This document shows, piece after piece, positions 1-6,174 of a DNA stretch of 21,777 nt. Position numbers and translations under genes: made by a program. The notes under the pieces are model-generated. The model worked only from the letters and a program-made list of their open reading frames with translations, had not been told where the DNA came from and did not search any database. How positions within the stretch are numbered: position 1 is the first letter of the stretch; every line of letters starts with the position of its first letter. Origin of the DNA: a virus; IMG/VR virus record IMGVR_UViG_3300021962_000745, positions 1 through 21,777 of that record; one strand, given 5' to 3'.

Positions 1-1
1 G

Positions 2-1612
2 AAGGGAGCGTCAAAAGATATTATTAAGAATGTGCCAAAAGCATTCGCTTCAATCCTTAAAACCGTGAACGGTAAAGAGGGTGGAGACCCGTATTGGATC
101 AATCGATACAAAGAGTTCTATGAAAATGGTGGTCAGAACGTACTGAACCAAATGTCAAACCTGATGAGCGCTTCTCAGGACATCCAAGGTACAATCAGGG
201 ACATTGTTGGCGCAGACAATCAAGGCTTAACACAAAAGGTAAAGAACGGTTTTATAGGTAAGGGTGCAAGTGTTCTTGGTTACATTGAGGCATTGAACAC
301 TGCGGTTGAAAACTCAACTCGATTAGCTTTCTTTGACCGAATGGCATCAGAGCTCAGTGCTCAAGGTGTTCCGCAGAAAGAAGCGTTAAGACGAGCAGCG
401 TTTGCAGCCCGTAACCTAACAACAAACTTTGCTAAAGGCGGTGAGTACAAGAACGGACTTAACTCACTGTACTTGTTCTTCAATGCATCAATGCAAGGAT
501 CTATGGCTATCTTTAACTCTCTCGCCAACAGCAAGAAAGCGAGAAAGCTTGCCGGATCTATCGTTGTGATGGGCTTCTTGATGGATCAAATCAATGCCGC
601 TTTGTCAGATGAAGATGAAGCGACAGGCATCAAGAACTATGATGACATCAGTGAATACACCCTAGGCCATAACCTAATCCTTCCAGACCTCAATGGTGAT
701 GGAAATTATGTAAAGATACCAATGGCTTATGGGTTAAATACATTATTCAACTTTGGGCGCATAACATCGAACCTCATTCGAGGTGCTATGGGGACTGAAG
801 GAACATACACACCATCGCAAGCTGGCAAAGAACTTGTTGGTTATGTCACTGAGATGATCAATCCGTTTGGTGGCAATAGCCCTCTTACGTTCCTGTCTCC
901 AACGGTTGGCGATCTGCCAATTGAACTACTGACCAACAACGATTTCCGTGATGCTCCAATCTATAAAGAGCTATCGCCATATCAGCCGTACCTGTCGCGC
1001 AGTGGGTTGTATTGGTCAACCACTAGCCCGTCAGCGGTTTGGATTTCAAAGTTCATTAACGACACCGTGGGTGGTGGAGATGACTATGTGCCGGGTGAAA
1101 TCCTTGGTATGCGTGTCGATATCCAGCCCGATGTGATTGAACACATCTTTGGCTTTATGACTGGTGGAGTTGGCAGACTGTTAAGTCAGACCGTAGACAC
1201 GGCAACATCAAGCATTCCAAATGCCGCGATGGGTCAGTGGGAATCTGACATGATCAAAACCACTCCGTTCTTGAACAAATTCCTCACGGCAGTGACAGAT
1301 AAAGACAGGTCTTCCGATTACTACGACAAACGGGATGACGTGTTTGCTGTACGCCGATCATTCAGAGCAGCCCTCGAAGATGGGGATCGTCAGCAGGCAC
1401 TGGCTATTCGCCAGAAAAATCCTGAAATTGTAAGGGTTATGGAGCCAATCAATAAGATTGATCGCGCCATTACAAAACTTCGCAAAAGATTGAAGATGAT
1501 AAAATCCAGCAAACAGATTGGAGAAGCTCAAAGAAAAGATCTCATCGACAAGGTCGAAGACAGGATATACCTACTTCAGTCTCGCGGCATACAATTAATG
1601 CGAGGTATTTAA
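2..1612 (+). CDS. Large polyvalent (virion-type) protein, LPD38-like C-terminal part, 5' end outside window
   Basis: The frame is open from the first bases of the window, so this is the last 536 codons of a longer gene. The sequence resembles the LPD38 domain of phage large polyvalent proteins: an amphipathic region with LYLFFNASMQG, a hydrophobic stretch around AGSIVVMGFLMDQINAAL, then an acidic loop followed by YTLGHNLILP and VKIPMAYGLN. In known phages such domains sit near the end of giant multi-domain proteins that are thought to be packaged and ejected with the DNA. The last 60 residues are basic and helical, probably a coiled coil. The gene is on the plus strand, like the packaging and portal genes at the other end of the window, which fits a late virion gene at the end of a circularly permuted map. 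The domain assignment is from recognition by eye; the ejection role is inferred. Confidence 0.75.
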   Translation, partial: KGASKDIIKNVPKAFASILKTVNGKEGGDPYWINRYKEFYENGGQNVLNQMSNLMSASQDIQGTIRDIVGADNQGLTQKVKNGFIGKGASVLGYIEALNTAVENSTRLAFFDRMASELSAQGVPQKEALRRAAFAARNLTTNFAKGGEYKNGLNSLYLFFNASMQGSMAIFNSLANSKKARKLAGSIVVMGFLMDQINAALSDEDEATGIKNYDDISEYTLGHNLILPDLNGDGNYVKIPMAYGLNTLFNFGRITSNLIRGAMGTEGTYTPSQAGKELVGYVTEMINPFGGNSPLTFLSPTVGDLPIELLTNNDFRDAPIYKELSPYQPYLSRSGLYWSTTSPSAVWISKFINDTVGGGDDYVPGEILGMRVDIQPDVIEHIFGFMTGGVGRLLSQTVDTATSSIPNAAMGQWESDMIKTTPFLNKFLTAVTDKDRSSDYYDKRDDVFAVRRSFRAALEDGDRQQALAIRQKNPEIVRVMEPINKIDRAITKLRKRLKMIKSSKQIGEAQRKDLIDKVEDRIYLLQSRGIQLMRGI

Positions 1613-1622
1613 TTTCGGCCAA

Positions 1623-1686
1623 CCTATTGCTGTGTTGTAGATTCCAGTGGTTTTGTTTTTTGTAATTAGTTTATTTGAACTTTTTA
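1623..1686 (-). repeat. Dispersed ~65-bp repeat, copy 1
   Basis: First of four related copies. On the plus strand it starts CCTATTGCTGTGTTGTAG, continues through a T-rich stretch with GTAATTAG, and ends in a degenerate palindrome GTTTATTTGAAC (1669-1680) followed by a T run. It lies just after the stop of the LPD38 gene. Read on the minus strand, one frame of the left half spells TTGIYNTAIG. No open reading frame of useful length contains it. Confidence 0.85.
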
Positions 1687-1706
1687 AACTGAACTCAAAT
1701 CACTAA

Positions 1707-1770
1707 CCTATTGCTGTATTATAGATACCGGTAGTGTTTGTTTTTGTAATTAGTTCATTTGAACTTTTTA
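1707..1770 (-). repeat. Dispersed ~65-bp repeat, copy 2
   Basis: Second copy, starting 84 bp after the first. It contains the perfect-arm palindrome GTTCATTTGAAC at 1753-1764 and ends on the TAA stop codon of the minus-strand DUF4102 gene. The minus strand again spells TTGIYNTAIG, with codons that differ from copy 1 at third positions only. Confidence 0.85.
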
Positions 1771-2193
1771 TTCTATAAGCTGGAATACGTCATTGGCGTT
1801 TTCTCCAGCTATAACCCTTCGTAAAGATTGAACTAGAAACACTCTCTCTTCATCATCAAGAGGTGTATCACTTTTAATTTTGCGACCTAAATATCCTAGA
1901 TATGATCTCATCCTGAGATCTGTTTTATATTTTTTTCTTTCTTCAATTGGATCTCTTCCATTCAAAATAATACGCCTATTGTCTTTTGAGAGTTTCTGTG
2001 CCGCCTCTAAGCTTACGAGATCCAGAGAACCCAATCCCATCTCTCTCCGTTTCTTGGTGACTGGGCTGGTAAATCTAAATATCCATGATTTAGTTCCTTG
2101 CTTTGAGACCTGAAGGTAAAGGTTTTTCCCGCAAGGATGACAGCCAACTTCCTCTATTTCATTAATGCTTTTTTTTGATTTTAGAACAGCCAC
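1768..2193 (-). CDS. Stand-alone integrase N-terminal (DUF4102-like arm-binding) domain protein
   Basis: A 141-aa protein starting at GTG (2193) behind GGGAGAG. Residues about 10-90 match the N-terminal domain of P4-type tyrosine integrases (DUF4102): NLYLQVS (24-30), KSWIFRF (35-41), EMGLGS (51-56) and GRDPIEERK (79-87). In full integrases this domain is followed by a SAM-like domain and a catalytic domain carrying R, H-x-x-R and Y. Here only about 55 further residues follow (acidic-basic, helical, DLRMRSYLGYLG), so there is no recombinase active site. It may be an arm-site or repeat-binding accessory protein, a regulator, or a truncated relic with a new tail. It is bracketed by two repeat pairs (copies 1-2 and 3-4). 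The domain call is fairly secure; function is unknown. Confidence 0.75.
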   Translation of the reverse strand: MAVLKSKKSINEIEEVGCHPCGKNLYLQVSKQGTKSWIFRFTSPVTKKRREMGLGSLDLVSLEAAQKLSKDNRRIILNGRDPIEERKKYKTDLRMRSYLGYLGRKIKSDTPLDDEERVFLVQSLRRVIAGENANDVFQLIE

Positions 2194-2204
2194 TTTATTC
2201 TCTC

Positions 2205-2252
2205 CCTATTGCTGTATTGTAAGTACCAGTGGTGTTGGTAATTAGTTTGTTA
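2205..2252 (-). repeat. Dispersed repeat, copy 3 (shortened)
   Basis: Third copy. It begins CCTATTGCTGTATTG but lacks the T-rich middle segment, and its palindrome has decayed (AGTTTGTTAAAAAAC). It overlaps the Shine-Dalgarno region of the DUF4102 gene: on the minus strand the repeat's ATAGG runs into GGGAGAG. The minus strand spells TTGTYNTAIG. Confidence 0.75.
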
Positions 2253-2263
2253 AAAAACATTTA

Positions 2264-2328
2264 CCTATTGCTGTGTTATAGATTCCAATGGTGTTTGTTT
2301 TTTGTAATTAGTTCACTTGAACTTTTTA
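2264..2328 (-). repeat. Dispersed ~65-bp repeat, copy 4
   Basis: Fourth copy, with palindrome GTTCACTTGAAC at 2311-2322. The TGA stop of the neighbouring nuclease gene lies inside the palindrome, so the last codons of that gene (F-K-K-F-K) are encoded by repeat sequence. The minus strand spells TIGIYNTAIG. Confidence 0.85.
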
Positions 2329-2732
2329 AATAAACCAAGATCAATGTGACAGACGGGCTCAACATCTTGCGGATCTGATCTGTCTGTTCTGCCGCCCATC
2401 TTTACGGTGGTCTTTACGTTGCCCATGTTAACGTAGCCCACACCATCAACCCACTGCACAACTAGGAAGCATGGCAGTCCAGTTGCTGTGCCTGTGATAG
2501 ATGCGTTGATGACCTTGGTCATGGATATCATGTACGTTGGATAGTGCTGCATCTTATTGCTGCGCGTTTTCATTTCTACGAACGCAACAACTTCTCCGTT
2601 TCTTACAGCCGCGTAATCGAAGTGATCGCGCGGCTGTAATTTCTGCATTGTGCACTTCCATTGTTTTGAAACAATGTTGCTCAGAGACAACTCATTACGA
2701 AGGTCTTTATCTGTTTCGTAAATCGGTCTCAT
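2313..2732 (-). CDS. Small PD-(D/E)XK nuclease (resolvase/endonuclease-like)
   Basis: A 139-aa protein whose centre reads HFDYAAVRNGEVVAF followed by VEMKTR, the D-(x)n-E-x-K core of PD-(D/E)XK nucleases. The core is preceded by a helical N-terminus and followed by a serine/threonine-rich strand region. Proteins this small with this core are often phage Holliday-junction or structure-specific endonucleases, or VRR-NUC-like nickases; I cannot choose between them. Its ATG overlaps the stop of the upstream AlpA-like gene by four bases (ATGA), so the two are probably translated together. The C-terminal five residues come from repeat copy 4. Confidence 0.65.
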   Translation of the reverse strand: MRPIYETDKDLRNELSLSNIVSKQWKCTMQKLQPRDHFDYAAVRNGEVVAFVEMKTRSNKMQHYPTYMISMTKVINASITGTATGLPCFLVVQWVDGVGYVNMGNVKTTVKMGGRTDRSDPQDVEPVCHIDLGLFKKFK

Positions 2733-2926
2733 TTATCTAGTTTGCTTTGTATCCAAGCCTTGATGTCTTCAACTCTCCAGCGCCTCATGCGAGGGCCAAA
2801 GGTTATTGGCTTCGGAAACGTCTCATCCTTCTGGATGATTGCATACATAGTCTTAGGATGAATAGCCACCATCTCTGCGATGTCATTCACATGAAGCAAC
2901 AGCTTTTCTTTTACGTTTGTATCCAT
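2729..2926 (-). CDS. AlpA/excisionase-like helix-turn-helix DNA-binding protein
   Basis: A 65-aa protein of MerR/AlpA type: LLHVNDIAEMVAIHPKTMYA forms the helix-turn-helix (about residues 9-30), followed by a wing-like FPKPITFGPRMRRWRVEDI and a C-terminal helix WIQSKL. This is the classic layout of AlpA-type regulators and excisionases: a short winged HTH with an R-W-x-x-x-D/E-I motif. In known elements they activate integrase genes or act in excision. Here it starts an overlapping chain, sharing 16 bp with the upstream gene and 4 bp with the nuclease downstream. With the lone DUF4102 domain nearby it hints at a temperate ancestry. The fold is confident, the role inferred. Confidence 0.8.
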   Translation of the reverse strand: MDTNVKEKLLLHVNDIAEMVAIHPKTMYAIIQKDETFPKPITFGPRMRRWRVEDIKAWIQSKLDK

Positions 2927-3339
2927 TCTCTAAACCCTTCCCTTAGTTGTTCAAACTTATCTCTAGCAACTATGTTATCTCTAAACTCTGAGCGTGATCT
3001 GATGCTACAGATATCTCGTATAACTTCGGCTGCTTCGGTCTCTGAAGTAGCCTCGTACCCCAGTTCTCGTAGGTACTTCCAGAACTCATCGTTGCGACAA
3101 ATCAATCCGGCAGATGCAATCAAACGCTCCACACGCCTCTGTTCCTCGCGTGTCTCTGGTTCGTCCTGATCGTTGAGCCGAACCATCCCAACCATGTAAC
3201 GTGTGCCAACCCAGTCTGTATGTAGTTCTGGTGGGCAATCGTTAGGGTGCACGTTCAGCCGCAGGATTATTCCGTTTTTATCCTGAGACATTGAAACCTT
3301 TACAGCCTCGAAACCAATAGCTGCATCTCTAATGTTCAT
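2911..3339 (-). CDS. Conserved phage protein of unknown function (142 aa)
   Basis: The start is set at ATG 3339 because GGGGGAAATATA precedes it; a longer frame exists back to 3387 but has no such site and would overlap the HNH gene by 59 bp instead of 11. The N-terminal half is beta-rich (GIILRLNVHPND, then GTRYMVGMVRLNDQDEP). The C-terminal half is helical, with a cysteine pattern around LICRNDEFW and ICSIRSRSEF. I recognise this layout, a GTRY-type strand then a C-x-I-x-SR-x-E/D C-terminus, from small proteins in recombination and replication regions of many phages, but know no function. It is embedded in the recombination operon. Confidence 0.7.
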   Translation of the reverse strand: MNIRDAAIGFEAVKVSMSQDKNGIILRLNVHPNDCPPELHTDWVGTRYMVGMVRLNDQDEPETREEQRRVERLIASAGLICRNDEFWKYLRELGYEATSETEAAEVIRDICSIRSRSEFRDNIVARDKFEQLREGFREWIQT

Positions 3340-3613
3340 TATATTTCCCCCAGTTCTTTGACGCCCATTCCTTGGCATCAATGCCAATCAAGTCCCACCA
3401 TGCCTGCTCGTTTCCGAATGCATGTAGTTCCATGTGACACTTGTGACAGAGAGGGACGGCCCAATTGTCTCCTGTCTTTCGGGCCATCCCCCGTTTCTCT
3501 GCTCTCATTAAGTGGTGAGCTTCACCACCCTGACCACACACCAAGCAAGGTTGTCCCCGCAAAGATTGCAGATACTTTTCATTGACTAGGCGCTTGGTCT
3601 TTTCGAGGGTCAT
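3329..3613 (-). CDS. HNH-type zinc nuclease, DUF968/Ref/YbcO-like
   Basis: A 94-aa protein with a beta-beta-alpha metal site: C23-x2-C26, the catalytic-type pair H33-H34 (EAHHL), C56-x2-C59 and H60/H64 in LCHKCHMELHAFG. This Cys4 plus His arrangement matches the DUF968/YbcO family, related to the P1 Ref (RecA-dependent) nuclease. Such proteins nick or cut DNA during phage recombination. The gene starts at ATG 3613, overlapping the stop of the SSB-like gene by one base (TAATG), and it overlaps the next gene by 11 bases. A general homing-type HNH is less likely, because the gene sits inside a tightly packed operon and is very short. Confidence 0.8.
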   Translation of the reverse strand: MTLEKTKRLVNEKYLQSLRGQPCLVCGQGGEAHHLMRAEKRGMARKTGDNWAVPLCHKCHMELHAFGNEQAWWDLIGIDAKEWASKNWGKYNEH

Positions 3614-3927
3614 TAAAAAGGAACCTCATCATCGAGGTCTTGGTTGCTCTGCCTGTAACCATTGGGAGCTTGGCTCTTATACGAAGCGTTGTTCTTGCGC
3701 TCCTGAAGCAGGCTGCTACGCAGAGAGAGGAAAGGCTTTCCATTCTTGGACACCTTTCTCCATCCAGCCAGCGATGCCTTTGGCCTTTCATTGCCTGACT
3801 GAAGCTGGTCCCATAGATCTTTCACAACCTCTGGGTCCATCTCCATGCTGCCAGTGTAGTCTGGCTGCGTTTCTTTTTGCTTCTTGTCGTTCTGAAACAA
3901 GATGCCTGATGCCGGGTACTGACTCAT
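3613..3927 (-). CDS. Small SSB-like/DUF736-like phage protein with acidic C-terminal tip
   Basis: A 104-aa protein. The N-terminus SGILFQNDKKQKETQPDYTG resembles small phage proteins of DUF736 or single-strand-binding character, with a beta-strand stretch around GWRKVSKNGKPFLSLR. The protein ends in DLDDEVPF, very close to the acidic DDDIPF tip by which bacterial SSB recruits partner proteins. The gene lies between the annealing protein and an HNH nuclease, as expected for a recombination-linked ssDNA-binding protein. It starts at ATG 3927 behind AAAAGGAG and overlaps the upstream stop as ATGA. DNA binding itself is inferred from the tail and context, not from a recognisable full OB fold. Confidence 0.6.
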   Translation of the reverse strand: MSQYPASGILFQNDKKQKETQPDYTGSMEMDPEVVKDLWDQLQSGNERPKASLAGWRKVSKNGKPFLSLRSSLLQERKNNASYKSQAPNGYRQSNQDLDDEVPF

Positions 3928-4649
3928 GCTGCTTCTCCTTTTAGCTCAGCGTTTCTCTTCTTGAATGCATCGACGACTTCTTCGTAATCGTCTGGCCTAG
4001 CTTCCTTCAATTGTTGAAGGGCATCTTTGTTGGCAGACCAAAACTGCCTGACGGTTTCTTCCGTGGTGTGGATGGGAAGAAACTTAATGAAAGCTTGTGT
4101 GACCATGTCCCAGCCGCCCGTCTTATGTGACCCCTCTTCACCCTCGACACTCACGACATCAGGGGTAGAGTGATAATCCTCTTTAGAGGGGGCAGGAGTG
4201 GCGGCTTTAGCTTTCGGCTGGGGAGCTTCGTCTTTCTTGCTGGCGTCGCCTTGACGCGCCTCTGTGGCGCTCTGAGGGATGTCCTCACCAGCGTAGATGT
4301 AATGACCCAGTCCGTGCATGGCGATAGCCTTGGCAAAGCAGCGCATACGAGCGTCGCTTATGTCTCTGGATGTCGGTCCAACAATAGCTTTGTTGCGGTA
4401 GTCCATGACTGGCAACCACATTAGGTGGGTTTGATCTGCCACCGTGACGCTAACCCTGACCTCGACAGTGCTATCGGGGTAGATGATGTTGTCGTGAACC
4501 TCGTAGGTGGCATCAGGGTAATTGTTTTTCACCTCACCCCATGCCCAAGCCCAAGACAAGTAACTCAAACCGTTCTTGTCTTCCTTGTGATCGTTCACAT
4601 TAACTGCTGACAATGTTTCCCAAACAGATTTACTCTCGGCTTTTGCCAT
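3924..4649 (-). CDS. Single-strand annealing protein, DUF1071 (Sak3-like)
   Basis: A 241-aa protein. I place the start at ATG 4649 because GGAGAAG precedes it; the ATG at 4661 lacks a ribosome-binding site. Residues about 28-125 match the DUF1071/SSAP family typified by Sak3: LSYLSWAWAWGEVKNNYP, VEVRVSVTV, MWLPVMDYRNKAI, SDARMRCFAKAIAMHGLG and YIYAGEDIP. These Rad52-like proteins anneal complementary ssDNA during phage recombination. A lysine/alanine/proline-rich linker (about 130-175) leads to a helical acidic C-terminus. It pairs with the RecB-like exonuclease upstream and the SSB-like protein downstream, which is the usual phage recombination set. Confidence 0.85.
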   Translation of the reverse strand: MAKAESKSVWETLSAVNVNDHKEDKNGLSYLSWAWAWGEVKNNYPDATYEVHDNIIYPDSTVEVRVSVTVADQTHLMWLPVMDYRNKAIVGPTSRDISDARMRCFAKAIAMHGLGHYIYAGEDIPQSATEARQGDASKKDEAPQPKAKAATPAPSKEDYHSTPDVVSVEGEEGSHKTGGWDMVTQAFIKFLPIHTTEETVRQFWSANKDALQQLKEARPDDYEEVVDAFKKRNAELKGEAA

Positions 4650-4666
4650 CTTCTTCTCCATCTTTT

Positions 4667-4678
4667 GTTCTATTGAAC
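4667..4678. promoter_or_regulatory. Palindrome GTTCTATTGAAC (operator candidate)
   Basis: This 12-bp element, with GTTC/GAAC arms, fills the gap between exonuclease and annealing-protein genes and directly abuts the exonuclease stop codon. It belongs to a set of eight similar sites in the window (consensus GTTCAATTGAAC, flanked by A and T runs). Binding by a regulator is inferred from recurrence only. Confidence 0.5.
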
Positions 4679-5569
4679 TTATTTATCTTGCATACTCTGG
4701 AACTGTGGGCAGAAGTCTGCGACCGAACAGTAGTTACCAAGACACCTAGTGGCTTCGCCCTTTCGGAACTCAACCATCAGGCTGCTATCTTGATCAGCAT
4801 GTTCGATAGCTGCCGCCTCGGTATCGTGTACCTTCAGTGCCCTCTTGAGCCCCTTCTTCTTAACAGCCCAAGTGTCTGGCTTTGCCCACTGTTCTTCAGC
4901 GGTGCATGTACCAAACTCACCATCTAAATCGTAGGCCATCTGCGCCTGTTGGTGCATGGCAACACGATCATTGATGTATTCGAGCCGCTTCTCTGTAGTC
5001 CACAATGGTAGCTCAATGGTTACCACTGGTGACTGCGGATACTCGTTGTCGAACTCCGCCTTCTTGCGCTGCCAATCTCTGAGGATTGCACAGATGCGGA
5101 TGCTGCTGACCTTCTTGTCTCGGTTGGTTCCAGCTAAAGAGTTCTCGACCAGCCAAGCGTAGCAGTTTTGCTGCCGCTCCCACTCAACCTTGCCAAGGAT
5201 AACTGACCAAGCTGATGTCACCTTGTAGTCTGTTATTTGAACTGTGCCGTCAGGCAGAACCTCTTGGTGATCAAGAGCGCCTGATATCTGCCAGCCTTGA
5301 AGGTCAGCATACAACCGCTCTTCCATAGTAACTGAACCATTACTGTCAGTGCTTTCCAAGACATGATGAACGGCAGTGCCAAACAAAGACCACACACGGT
5401 CCACCACATCCATTTCAAGGTAGTCCTCAAACTGTTGACGTTTGATCCTGATGGATGGGCTGTCGATAAGTTGGGTGACACTGATGTCTGACTTGCCGCG
5501 CGTGTACTTATCGGCGCGTACAAAATTTTCAAAGACCTCTGGGAGGTTGAATCGATTTGTTATCTTCAT
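4679..5569 (-). CDS. RecB/Cas4/AddB-type PD-(D/E)XK exonuclease with probable Fe-S cluster
   Basis: A 296-aa nuclease. Motif I is the histidine helix GTAVHHVLE (64-72), followed by the metal-binding residues in SGALD (D100) and TDYK (D114, K116): the D-(x)n-D/E-x-K core. Four cysteines (C222, C276, C281, C287; RCLGNYCSVADFC) fit the Cys pattern that staples an iron-sulphur cluster in AddB and Cas4-type nucleases. It probably resects DNA ends to expose single strands for the DUF1071 annealing protein encoded 18 bp downstream. ATG 5569 follows GAGGAAC. On the minus strand a TTGACA (5617-5622) sits upstream, so this may be the promoter-proximal gene of the leftward recombination operon. Confidence 0.85.
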   Translation of the reverse strand: MKITNRFNLPEVFENFVRADKYTRGKSDISVTQLIDSPSIRIKRQQFEDYLEMDVVDRVWSLFGTAVHHVLESTDSNGSVTMEERLYADLQGWQISGALDHQEVLPDGTVQITDYKVTSAWSVILGKVEWERQQNCYAWLVENSLAGTNRDKKVSSIRICAILRDWQRKKAEFDNEYPQSPVVTIELPLWTTEKRLEYINDRVAMHQQAQMAYDLDGEFGTCTAEEQWAKPDTWAVKKKGLKRALKVHDTEAAAIEHADQDSSLMVEFRKGEATRCLGNYCSVADFCPQFQSMQDK

Positions 5570-5643
5570 TGTTTGTTCCTCTATCGATATAGTGGTATGC
5601 CATTACGGTTAAACAATGTCAATTAATTCTTTTGGAGGTAAGA
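5570..5643. promoter_or_regulatory. Divergent promoter region
   Basis: This 74-bp gap separates the leftward recombination operon from the rightward resolvase/helicase genes, so both promoters should lie here or overlap the gene starts. A perfect minus-strand -35 hexamer TTGACA lies at 5617-5622, but the -10 at 17-bp spacing (CATACC) is weak. No convincing plus-strand promoter was found. Confidence 0.4.
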
Positions 5644-6018
5644 GTGGAGAGTGTATCGTTCACTATCCTTGGTGAGCCTGCATCGAAGGCAAACAGTCGT
5701 AAGGCTGTTGTCATCAGGGGAAGGCCAGCCTTCATCAAATCCGACAAAGCCAGAGCTTACGTCAAAGCTTTTGCTGACCAGTGCCCAATGCTTGAAGTGC
5801 CGTTTGAGAATGACGTGATGGTAGAGATGGTTATCTACTACTCCTCACGCCGACCTGACTTGGACGAGAGCCTGATCCTCGATTGTATGCAGGGAATGAT
5901 CTACAAAAATGATAGACAGGTGAAACAAAAAAAGATTTATTGGGCACTCGACAAGACCCAGCCACGGTCTGTCATTCGGGTTAGTGCCTGCAACGCAAGT
6001 GATATCCCGCCTATATAA
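5644..6018 (+). CDS. rusA: RusA-family Holliday junction resolvase
   Basis: A 124-aa protein. The GTG at 5644 is chosen because GGAGGTA lies seven bases upstream; a TTG at 5632 is in frame but has no such site. It begins with the beta strand SFTILGEPASKANSR and carries the conserved RusA active-site stretch RRPDLDESLILD (D72, D74, D80), then MIYKNDRQV (D90), with lysines following. RusA dimers cut four-way DNA junctions symmetrically; in phages this resolves recombination or replication intermediates before packaging. It is divergent from the exonuclease/annealing operon and is followed by a long structured 3' region. Length matches the family (about 120 aa). Confidence 0.88.
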   Translation: MESVSFTILGEPASKANSRKAVVIRGRPAFIKSDKARAYVKAFADQCPMLEVPFENDVMVEMVIYYSSRRPDLDESLILDCMQGMIYKNDRQVKQKKIYWALDKTQPRSVIRVSACNASDIPPI

Positions 6019-6102
6019 TATATATATTATATAAGTAATTATATAATATATCTCTCTCTCTTATTAAGAGAGAGAGAGTAATAATAGAGTTATTATTAGG
6101 CG
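6008..6102 (+). other. Three-way-junction inverted-repeat element, copy A (AT/CT hairpins)
   Basis: A 95-bp structure starting inside the end of the RusA gene. The outer stem pairs CGCCTA-(T)-ATAATA (6008-6020) with TATTATTAGGCG (6091-6102), 12 bp with one bulge. Inside are two perfect 12-bp hairpins: TATATTATATAA with loop GTAA (6023-6050), and TCTCTCTCTCTT with loop ATT (6051-6077). A similar arrangement recurs at 16751-16840. Possible roles are an RNase III or processing site, a transcription block, a replication origin or a cruciform; none is shown by the sequence. Confidence 0.7.
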
Positions 6103-6174
6103 AGATAGAAAAGCAAAGTTGACTGGCACGTTGCCCACGCATATGATCGTGGCATCGATAGAGAGGAGCCAACT

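Noticed and set aside
1768-2193. Functional site-specific integrase
   Set aside because: Only the N-terminal domain is present; no catalytic domain follows in any frame nearby.
1623-2328. CRISPR array or simple tandem repeat
   Set aside because: Only four imperfect copies, with unequal spacing and whole genes between them; the repeat is about 65 bp and not spacer-like in layout.
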